Positions 1-5,693 of a DNA stretch of 6,983 nucleotides are shown piece by piece; position 1 is the stretch's first letter, and each line of letters starts with the position of its first letter. The DNA is from an uncultured Methylococcaceae bacterium (GTDB taxonomy: Bacteria; Pseudomonadota; Gammaproteobacteria; Methylococcales; Methylomonadaceae): contig CAIMDR010000208.1 in the NCBI GenBank assembly GCA_903839795.1, forward strand, positions 1 to 6,983, in the 5' to 3' direction. The notes under the pieces are model-generated. The model was not told the origin of the DNA and searched no databases. It saw nothing but the letters and a program-made list of their open reading frames with translations. A program made the position numbers and the translations under genes.

Positions 1-134
1 ACGCTCAGGACAGGCTTGGGTGGTCTTATTCCGGCCTACGCCTAATGCTTGTTATCACTGAATTCCCCGAAATCAAGAATTAAAAACTTGAAGATTGAGT
101 TAAATCATATTGTTATTAATTAAATTTACAAACT

Positions 135-166
135 TGTTTTTCATCCTACATGAATCCTGTTTTTCA
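135..166. repeat. Short direct repeat TGTTTTTCA, two copies 23 bp apart
   Basis: The 9-mer TGTTTTTCA occurs at 135-143 and again at 158-166, a start-to-start distance of 23 bp, about two helical turns. A related string with one extra T lies at 495-504. Such spacing could suit binding of a dimeric regulator to one DNA face, but T-rich 9-mers recur easily in AT-rich DNA, so this may be chance. Confidence 0.2.
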
Positions 167-413
167 CAGATGCCATAAACCCTTATAAAACAAGGGCGCT
201 GATATTATTACCCATTCGGTTCTTCGATTACTTTGCAAGTATCGCGGTAGAATGCATACGAACTTTTAAAACCCAAGCCTTAATATCCAGCTATCTATTT
301 GATTTTATTTATTTTTCCATAATTATAATTACTGCATGTTAACAGAACTTGTCAATAAAAAGCAGGTGAATCACAAGCCGTATTTTTCCAGAGCCACAAC
401 AGTCAAAATCAGA

Positions 414-458
414 GGGGTCAAACCAGTCCGCGTAAGTAAATAAATTAAGCGACTGACC
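414..458. repeat. Imperfect inverted repeat, possible mobile-element or REP-like remnant
   Basis: GGTCA at 416-420 pairs with TGACC at 454-458, and AGTC at 425-428 pairs with GACT at 451-454, sharing one base. This gives an interrupted stem with a four-base bulge (AACC) on the left arm. The left arm, GGGGTCAAACCAGT, resembles from memory the GGGGTCAGAC-type ends found near RAYT/IS200-like elements in gammaproteobacteria. No transposase is present. The pairing is short and could be accidental. Confidence 0.2.
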
Positions 459-560
459 GTTTAAGCCAAAGTGTTATAGTAGAAAAAATTGCATTGTTTT
501 TTCACTGATATATTTAATGTTACTTTGCAAAAGTTAGGGTAGTATAAAATGGTTACTACG

Positions 561-616
561 CTATTGATAGTGTAAGCTGTTTAACACAGACGGCTAATAC
601 TATGCTATAAAGTATT
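561..616 (+). promoter_or_regulatory. Candidate promoter/operator region with two palindromes
   Basis: CTAT-TG-ATAG at 561-570 is a short palindrome. Downstream, AATACT at 596-601 and AGTATT at 611-616 form a perfect 6-bp inverted repeat with a 9-nt loop. The loop contains -10-like strings (TATGCT at 601-606, TATAAA at 606-611). A loose -35-like TTAACA sits at 581-586, 19 bp before TATAAA, which is wider than ideal. A regulator bound at the second palindrome would cover the presumed -10. The position, 34 bp before the first ORF, is sensible for an operon promoter, but no element matches consensus well. Confidence 0.25.
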
Positions 617-649
617 TACTTCACGTTTCACTACCCATGGACCTTACTG

Positions 650-895
650 ATGTTGGCATTATTTCGTTCATTTCTGACTAAAAACGCTATGGAATCTGGC
701 ATATTTATCTGGCTGTATCGAAAAAATTGCAGCCCCATGTGCAAAGAATGGGTGCAGTATTTGAAGCATCATAATGTGCAATATCAAATGGGTAATGAAT
801 GCTCCGTGCAAATGAACGTGACAATCACTGATCCCAAACATGTACGACCCAGTAACAAGCAGAAAGGCATCAAAAGCTTGCTTAAAGCCTGCTGA
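650..895 (+). pseudogene. Truncated hexapeptide-repeat acyltransferase, N-terminal remnant
   Basis: This 81-residue ORF resembles the start of left-handed beta-helix (LbH/hexapeptide) acyltransferases that O-acetylate polysaccharide precursors. The recognisable parts are an aromatic-rich helical N-terminus, a 'KEWVQYLKHH' segment at about residues 32-41, and 'CSVQMNVTITDPKHVR' at about 51-66. In complete relatives, as I recall them, that last segment leads into a Gly-Asn-Asn turn and then some 100 or more residues of hexapeptide coils with the catalytic histidine. Here the similarity stops at about residue 67-71 and the ORF ends within 15 residues, so no catalytic core remains. The start has only a weak GGA-like site before it. 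The stop at 893-895 lies just ahead of the next gene, so it may still be translated as an upstream ORF. It could instead be an unrelated small protein; the family call is from memory of the motif and is moderate. Confidence 0.5.
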
Positions 896-898
896 GAG
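894..898 (+). promoter_or_regulatory. Ribosome binding site (GAGAG) for the first glycosyltransferase
   Basis: GAGAG ends four bases before the ATG at 903. It favours that ATG over the in-frame ATG at 840, which would add 21 residues of low-complexity sequence overlapping the acyltransferase remnant. It also overlaps the remnant's stop codon, so ribosomes finishing there could reinitiate. Confidence 0.45.
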
Positions 899-902
899 CA
901 TC

Positions 903-2168
903 ATGAATCCAGTCAAAAAAATCAAGGTGTTAGTGTCAGCCTATCAATGCGGCACGAACATGGGTTCGGTATCGCAAATCGGTTGGGAATGGTATAGCCG
1001 CCTCAGCAATTCCTGTGATGTTACCTTGTTAACCCATGTGCGAAATCGTCCTGCTTTAACAGCGGCCAATGCGCCACTTGCAAACTCCAACATCCTGTTT
1101 ATTGATACCGAATGGTTTGCGGGGCCCTTGTATCGTTTTGCAGAAAGCTGTTTCCCAAATAGCGAACATCCCAAGTTTCTGATTGCCTCGCTGGATTTTT
1201 TTGTCTACGACCGGCTTGCCGTTCGCTTAACCAGACAACTCTTAAAAAGCGGCCAAAGTTGGGATATTGTTCATGCCGTGACGCCCGTCTCGCCTTTGGC
1301 TGCGACCGGCTTACATAATCTGGGTATTCCCTTAGTCTTGGGGCCTTGGAACGGCGGCCTGGCCTCACCGACTACGTTTCCGGAAATTATGAAAGCCGAA
1401 TCTAAATGGCTTTATCCGGTACGCAATGTCGGCCGTTTACTAGATGCCTGGATCGGTTCGACCCATAAGGCGGCCTTAATACTGACAGCAACACGCTCAA
1501 CCTTAGCCGGCATTCCACTTCGTTTCCATGCCAAGTGCCGCTTTATGCTGGAAAACGGCGTTGATTTGAATTTGTTTAAACCAACTCCCTGGCCACAAGA
1601 ACCGTCTATCACCCATCCGTTGCAAATTGTTTTTGTCGGACGATTACTGCCTTTCAAAGGCGTTGCGATGTTGCTGGAAGCACTGAAATCCCTGGATTTT
1701 CCGGTGCATCTCACCGTGGTCGGTGAAGGCTCCGAGCGAGCTCAGTTGGAGAGCTTGACTGCCGAACTCGGTATCGTTAAAAAAGTGCTGTTCACCGGTA
1801 ACTTACCGTTACACGAGGTCGCTCAAATCATGCAACAAGCGCATGTGTTTTGCCTGCCTTCAGTCCGCGAATCCGGCGGTGCCGTTTTGCTGGAGGCAAT
1901 GGCGGTAGGACGGCCGGTTATTGCGATTGATTTTGGCGGCCCCGCAGAAATTGTCGATGAGGGCGTTGGCGTTAAATTACCGGCAACCGGCAAAGCCGCT
2001 GTTATTCAAGGATTAATTGAACAATTTGAAAGTGTCAGGCAACAACCTGAACTGTGGAAGGCTCGTGGCTTGGAAGGTCGCCATCGGGTTGAAACGTCTT
2101 ATAGCTGGGATGCAAAAATTGCTGGCGCACTGGCGCTTTATAGCGAGTTATTGGAATCAAAATCATGA
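903..2168 (+). CDS. GT4-family glycosyltransferase (GT-B fold), EPS biosynthesis
   Basis: Predicted cytoplasmic retaining glycosyltransferase of 421 residues, a usual length for family GT4. It should transfer a sugar from a nucleotide-sugar donor to a growing lipid-linked oligosaccharide; donor and acceptor cannot be read from the sequence. The N-terminal Rossmann half opens with 'KIKVLVSAY' at about residue 6, and a Gly/Ser-rich loop (GTNMGSVSQIGWEW) follows, as expected for acceptor binding. The C-terminal donor half begins near 'IVFVGRLLPFKG', with Arg247 and Lys252 in the usual diphosphate-binding positions. The EX7E motif is intact: Glu323 and Glu331 in 'ESGGAVLLEAMA', followed by 'GGPAEIVDEG'. 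The start at 903 is chosen because of the GAGAG site and because the fold begins immediately after it; ATG 840 is the longer alternative. Its stop overlaps the next start (ATGA at 2165-2168), so the two genes are almost certainly cotranscribed. No signal peptide or membrane helix is seen. Confidence 0.9.
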   Translation: MNPVKKIKVLVSAYQCGTNMGSVSQIGWEWYSRLSNSCDVTLLTHVRNRPALTAANAPLANSNILFIDTEWFAGPLYRFAESCFPNSEHPKFLIASLDFFVYDRLAVRLTRQLLKSGQSWDIVHAVTPVSPLAATGLHNLGIPLVLGPWNGGLASPTTFPEIMKAESKWLYPVRNVGRLLDAWIGSTHKAALILTATRSTLAGIPLRFHAKCRFMLENGVDLNLFKPTPWPQEPSITHPLQIVFVGRLLPFKGVAMLLEALKSLDFPVHLTVVGEGSERAQLESLTAELGIVKKVLFTGNLPLHEVAQIMQQAHVFCLPSVRESGGAVLLEAMAVGRPVIAIDFGGPAEIVDEGVGVKLPATGKAAVIQGLIEQFESVRQQPELWKARGLEGRHRVETSYSWDAKIAGALALYSELLESKS

Positions 2169-3391
2169 AGCAACATCGGATAGCTTATTTAGTCAGTCAA
2201 TATCCTGCTTATTCACACACATTTATTTTGCGGGAAATTCAGCAACTTCGTCAGTTTGACGTATCGATTGTCGTTGCCTCGATTAATTTACCGGATCGCC
2301 CGTTTGAAAAACTAACGTCATTGGAAAGAGAAGAGGCTGAGCACACTTTTTACATTAAGCATCAAGGCATTTTTAAAGCTACGACTGCCTTGACTCAAAC
2401 CCTGTTTTTTAAGCCGTTTGGGTTGGTAAAAGGTCTAAAACAGGTTGTTAAGCTGGGCGGACGGGATGTTAAGCGATTGCTGTTTAACGTTTTTTATTTG
2501 ATCGAGGCTTTGCTGGTAGGCCAATGGATGCGCTCGCAACAGCTAACGCATTTGCATGTCCATTTTGCGACGCCGGCTGCTTCGGTCGGGCTGTTGGTTA
2601 AAGCGGTATTTGGTTACAGCTTTTCTTTTACGGTGCATGGGCCGGACGAGTTTTATGATGCCCCCGGTTATAATCTGCCGGAAAAGATTTTGGCTGCCGA
2701 CTTTATTTTTTGCATCAGTCACTATGCACGTAGTCAAGTGATGAAGTTATCTCCGATTAAAGCCTGGCCTAAGTTTGATGTTTGCCGGTTGGGTGTCGAT
2801 CCGCAGCGCTTTATTCCCCAAGCCAAAACCGGGAACACGGGAAACTGTAATTTACTATGTGTCGGCCGTTTGACATCCGCTAAAGGCCAGGCGATTTTAT
2901 TGGAAGCCGTCGCACAATTGCACCAGCAAGATATTTTTGTAACGTTAACCCTAGTCGGCATGGGACCGGATCAGCAAAGCCTGACTCAATACGCTGAAAC
3001 CTTGGGTATTAGTGAGCAGGTTATTTTTACCGGCGCGGTCGATCAGGATCATATTCTGGCTTATTATCAGGCCGCTGATATTTTTGTTTTGCCCAGTTTT
3101 GCCGAAGGCTTGCCGGTGGTATTAATGGAAGCGATGGCCATGGAAATCCCCTGTATAACCACGGCCATTACCGGTATTCCAGAGCTCATTCAACACGGCC
3201 AGGATGGTTTGTTGGTGGCTGCAGCAGATAGCGAAGGTTTGAGACAGGCGATTGCAAAATTGGTTAACGATCCCCTCTTACGGATACAGCTAGGTAAGGC
3301 CGGCCGGTTAAAAGTGTTGTCCGACTACGACCTCTTCAAAAATACCCGCTATCTATTTGAAAAACTCGCCCGGCGTTTGGCTGATTTATGA
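2165..3391 (+). CDS. WcaL/AmsK-like GT4 glycosyltransferase
   Basis: A 408-residue GT4 enzyme resembling WcaL/AmsK, which add a sugar late in colanic acid or amylovoran repeat-unit assembly. The family signature is at the N-terminus: 'YLVSQYPAYSHTFILREI' (residues about 8-25), then a 'SINLPDRP' segment and a run of acidic residues. The middle holds 'HLHVHFATPAASVG' and 'FTVHGPDEFYD', typical of the acceptor-side pocket. The donor half has 'VGRLTSAKG' with Arg235 and Lys240 and an intact EX7E motif, Glu314 and Glu322, in 'EGLPVVLMEAMA'. Length matches WcaL (about 400 residues). It is probably cytoplasmic and associated with the inner face of the membrane. The start overlaps the previous stop in ATGA, with a weak TGGA site nine or so bases upstream, which suggests translational coupling. 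The stop also overlaps an ATG (3388-3391). The actual sugar specificity is unknown; the colanic acid name should not be transferred literally. Confidence 0.9.
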   Translation: MKQHRIAYLVSQYPAYSHTFILREIQQLRQFDVSIVVASINLPDRPFEKLTSLEREEAEHTFYIKHQGIFKATTALTQTLFFKPFGLVKGLKQVVKLGGRDVKRLLFNVFYLIEALLVGQWMRSQQLTHLHVHFATPAASVGLLVKAVFGYSFSFTVHGPDEFYDAPGYNLPEKILAADFIFCISHYARSQVMKLSPIKAWPKFDVCRLGVDPQRFIPQAKTGNTGNCNLLCVGRLTSAKGQAILLEAVAQLHQQDIFVTLTLVGMGPDQQSLTQYAETLGISEQVIFTGAVDQDHILAYYQAADIFVLPSFAEGLPVVLMEAMAMEIPCITTAITGIPELIQHGQDGLLVAAADSEGLRQAIAKLVNDPLLRIQLGKAGRLKVLSDYDLFKNTRYLFEKLARRLADL

Positions 3392-3423
3392 GTCAAGGTT
3401 TATCGTGCGAATTCTCAAGATGA
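3388..3423 (+). other. 11-codon minicistron bridging the WcaL-like and hydrolase genes
   Basis: The stop of the upstream gene overlaps an ATG (ATGA, 3388-3391). That ATG opens an 11-residue reading frame, MSQGLSCEFSR, whose own TGA at 3421-3423 overlaps the hydrolase ATG in another ATGA (3420-3423). A ribosome could thus pass from one gene to the next by two reinitiation steps across a gap that has no good Shine-Dalgarno site for ATG 3420. The frame relations are seen directly; a functional role is inference. The peptide itself is unlikely to matter. Confidence 0.3.
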
Positions 3424-5627
3424 ACAAAAAAAACACTTATTGCTGTCTCTCGGTAGGGTGCTTGGTGTTTGTGGGTCTATTTTTGGGAACGGCAGCGGCC
3501 GAGAACAACCTTGAATTTGAAATAGACGAAAAACCAACGTCTATAAACGTCCCTCGCCTGGGTATTAACCTGGGTGAATGGGTTTCTTGGGGTGCCTCGC
3601 AATACCCTGTTAACATACTTAAAAATCCCGGTTTTGAAGGTATCATCGATCGGGCCATTGTGATTGTTAAAGCCGCCGATGAACACAGTTTTCTGGATGA
3701 TCAGACCTGGACCAAGCGTCCGGATGGTTTTTGGGCGGGCGCTGAATTTGAGGTTCGAAGCGGTCGCCAAGCCGGTGTGCAGGGTATATTATTTGACTCT
3801 CTGGCTTTGGGGGCTCAGGGTTTGCCGCAGTTTACCGTGCGCGGTGAAACACCGGCACTGGCACTGTTACCGGGTGATGTTGTCAGTCTGACGCGTATTA
3901 ATGATTTGGCATTGCCCGAGCAGTGGTGGTTTTCAAAAGAGCCTTTACCCGGACAACTGAGTATGGATAATCAGGACAAGCGACCGGAGAGTCCGGGCTT
4001 GAGGTCGTTGGCGATAAAGCCTCTGGCCGGCAAACCCGTTGAAGTAAAGTCTTATCTGGATGGTATTTCGGATCGGTCGGGTAAATTATTACTCGTTAAA
4101 GGCGACTGGCAGTTAAGTTTGTGGATGAAGGAAACCGAACCGGGCGCTAAAGTCACCGTTCGTTTTCAGCGCTTGAATGGCGTCAACACGGTTTTTTTTC
4201 AGGAAACATTTCAGCCAACCTCCACTTGGCAAAAGGTTGAGCGCAAATTTAAAGCAGTGGACAAAGGTTCGGCGGGACCTTTGGAGTTAACTATAACAAC
4301 AGCAGGGAATAGCGGTAGAGTTTTGTTGGATGATGTCGATTTGAGCCCCCAAACCAAAGACAATAAAACTATATTTCGTCCCGAAGTTTTAGCAGCGCTT
4401 AAGCAATTGCAACCCGGTTACCTTAGGGATTGGCAGGGACAATTAGGAGATACGTTTGACAATCGTTTGGCAACTCCTTTTGCCAGGCGATCGACTCGGT
4501 ATCGCCCTGGAGATGGAAACTTATTTATCTACAGTCTTGAAGAATTTTTTCAGCTTGCTCAAGCGGTAGAATCACAACCCTGGATTATCATCCCACCCAC
4601 GCTGGGCGATGAAGAATTACGTAAACTGGGGCATTATTTAGCGGAACAAATTGCAGTTTTTCATTTTAATGAAATACTGGTCGAATTTGGCAATGAAAAC
4701 TGGAACAGTATATTTCGACCTGCAGGCATCCCTGACCATAAAGCACATGGCGAAGTCGCTACCAGAGCTTTTCAGCAACTGCTGACGGGTGCAAACAACC
4801 ACCCTGCCCTACGGACACTTGTTAATGGCCAGTATGTATATCCTTGGGCAGCGTTAAAAATGCTTGAAGGTACTCCCAATGCCCAAGCCTTGGCGGTGGC
4901 ACCTTATTTTTTATATAAACTTGATCAAGCTGATGATCCTTTGGTTGCGTTATTCAAACAAGATGATTTTTTGACTGAAGAGCTCAATGCTGTTCAAAAG
5001 CTGGGTAAAGAACTCATGGTCTATGAAGTCAATTTACATACTACCGGTGGCAATGCAGATGCTGAGTTACGCGACAAAGCGACCACCAGTGCGGCGGCTG
5101 GCTCTGCCTTGGCCAAACGGTTAATGAGTGCTTTAAATTTGGGTGTTAAAAGGCAATGTATTTATCAACTGGCTCAGTATGATGCTTTTGTTGAACAAAC
5201 CCAAGGCAATCGTGGACTGGTTAAATTATGGGGGGTTGTTCGTGATTTGGCTGAAACACCTCGCCTTAGACCTACCGGCTTGGCTATGTCAATGCTAAAT
5301 CAGGCCTTACCGGGAGATATTCATTCAGTCAAACCCAAAGTAGACGGTAGTGATAAGGAGCTAACATTGACAGCCGTTCACAGGGCAAACGGCTGGGCCA
5401 TTGCCGTGGTCTCGGCCAAACCGGAGACTCAAAAGATCACGATTACTTATCCTGCGCAGAAATCCACTGCACCTTGGCGCGTGCTAAGTTTAACAAGTCC
5501 TGCACCGCTTTCAAATAACGAAACGGCAGAGGAGGTTCGTAGGGTAGAGCAACCCATAGTACCCGAAAAAAACAGCATCAGTGTTACTCTTAATCCGTAT
5601 GGTTTTGTTGTGCTTATCGAGAATTGA
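3420..5627 (+). CDS. Exported clan GH-A-like glycoside hydrolase with carbohydrate-binding-like domain
   Basis: A 735-residue exported protein, probably hydrolysing or trimming the polysaccharide made by the neighbouring transferases. Residues 1-27 form a signal peptide: basic start (NKKN), hydrophobic core, and an AAA|EN cleavage site after residue 27. C14 is not in a good lipobox, so it is probably not a lipoprotein. A beta-rich N-terminal part begins 'RLGINLGEWVSWG' and includes 'NPGFEG'. Residues about 225-310 look like a CBM4/9-type jelly roll (W/F-rich strands ending 'LLDDVDLS'). The rest resembles a clan GH-A TIM barrel: 'EFGNENWN' places a candidate acid/base at Glu426, and 'MVYEVNLHT' a candidate nucleophile at Glu536, 110 residues later as the clan requires. 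A beta-rich C-terminal tail follows. The layout recalls GH51 arabinofuranosidases and GH39-type PslG, but I cannot assign a family. Start uncertain: ATG 3420 lacks a clear ribosome site, while GTG 3405 has AAGG six bases upstream and also yields a signal peptide. Confidence 0.8.
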   Translation: MNKKNTYCCLSVGCLVFVGLFLGTAAAENNLEFEIDEKPTSINVPRLGINLGEWVSWGASQYPVNILKNPGFEGIIDRAIVIVKAADEHSFLDDQTWTKRPDGFWAGAEFEVRSGRQAGVQGILFDSLALGAQGLPQFTVRGETPALALLPGDVVSLTRINDLALPEQWWFSKEPLPGQLSMDNQDKRPESPGLRSLAIKPLAGKPVEVKSYLDGISDRSGKLLLVKGDWQLSLWMKETEPGAKVTVRFQRLNGVNTVFFQETFQPTSTWQKVERKFKAVDKGSAGPLELTITTAGNSGRVLLDDVDLSPQTKDNKTIFRPEVLAALKQLQPGYLRDWQGQLGDTFDNRLATPFARRSTRYRPGDGNLFIYSLEEFFQLAQAVESQPWIIIPPTLGDEELRKLGHYLAEQIAVFHFNEILVEFGNENWNSIFRPAGIPDHKAHGEVATRAFQQLLTGANNHPALRTLVNGQYVYPWAALKMLEGTPNAQALAVAPYFLYKLDQADDPLVALFKQDDFLTEELNAVQKLGKELMVYEVNLHTTGGNADAELRDKATTSAAAGSALAKRLMSALNLGVKRQCIYQLAQYDAFVEQTQGNRGLVKLWGVVRDLAETPRLRPTGLAMSMLNQALPGDIHSVKPKVDGSDKELTLTAVHRANGWAIAVVSAKPETQKITITYPAQKSTAPWRVLSLTSPAPLSNNETAEEVRRVEQPIVPEKNSISVTLNPYGFVVLIEN

Positions 5628-5693
5628 ATGTTTAACCGTTACCTGGCTGCTTGTTACAAAAAATATGATTTTTATTAAAGGATTACGTTACTT
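5628..5693 (+). promoter_or_regulatory. Short spacer with 16-codon minicistron and ribosome binding site
   Basis: The 66-bp gap holds an ATG directly after the hydrolase stop (TGAATG, 5625-5630). It opens a 16-residue frame ending at TAA 5676-5678. That stop lies in AAAGGA (5677-5682), the probable ribosome site for the GT2 gene, which starts at 5694 after an 11-base spacing. An AT-only inverted repeat (AAAAAT/ATTTTT, 5659-5673, 3-nt loop) sits in the gap but is too weak for an intrinsic terminator. Read-through into the GT2 gene is therefore expected, with possible translational coupling. Confidence 0.4.

Larger units (their letters stand above)
1..649. other. AT-rich non-coding leader upstream of the polysaccharide operon
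   Basis: I find no convincing gene in this stretch. Stop codons are frequent in all frames, and no tRNA, rRNA or known riboswitch pattern is apparent. The three + frames open at the left edge close at 43-45, 59-61 and 81-83, so the tail of an upstream gene could end there, but none of the short peptides is recognisable. The stretch is clearly richer in A+T than the operon that follows. It contains a short direct repeat, an imperfect inverted repeat near 414-458 and candidate regulatory palindromes at 561-616, described separately. Its length and composition fit a promoter/regulatory region, possibly with remnants of decayed genes. Confidence 0.6.

Noticed and set aside
180..196. CCCTT/AAGGG hairpin as an intrinsic terminator
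   Set aside because: The stem is only 5 bp and no T-run follows on either strand.
1..649. CRISPR array or tRNA gene in the leader
   Set aside because: No regularly spaced long repeats and no cloverleaf or T-loop motif were found; the 9-mer repeat has only two copies.
840..902. Upstream in-frame ATG extending the first GT4 enzyme by 21 residues
   Set aside because: The extra residues are low-complexity and overlap the upstream ORF, and ATG 903 has a GAGAG site and directly precedes the first beta strand.
668..925. 85-residue minus-strand ORF overlapping the acyltransferase remnant
   Set aside because: It is antisense to the better-supported + frame, has no recognisable domain or ribosome site, and reads against the operon.
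3357..3419. TTG start extending the hydrolase by 21 residues into the WcaL-like gene
   Set aside because: It would bury the signal peptide behind a non-hydrophobic extension inside the upstream coding sequence; ATG 3420 or GTG 3405 places the signal peptide at the N-terminus.
3477..3770. Minus-strand ORF of 97 residues within the hydrolase gene
   Set aside because: It shadows a coding frame with a clear signal peptide and domain content, and has no features of its own.
5659..5673. AAAAAT/ATTTTT inverted repeat as a terminator between the hydrolase and GT2 genes
   Set aside because: The stem contains only A-T pairs and the T-run is part of the stem, so it would be too unstable to stop transcription.
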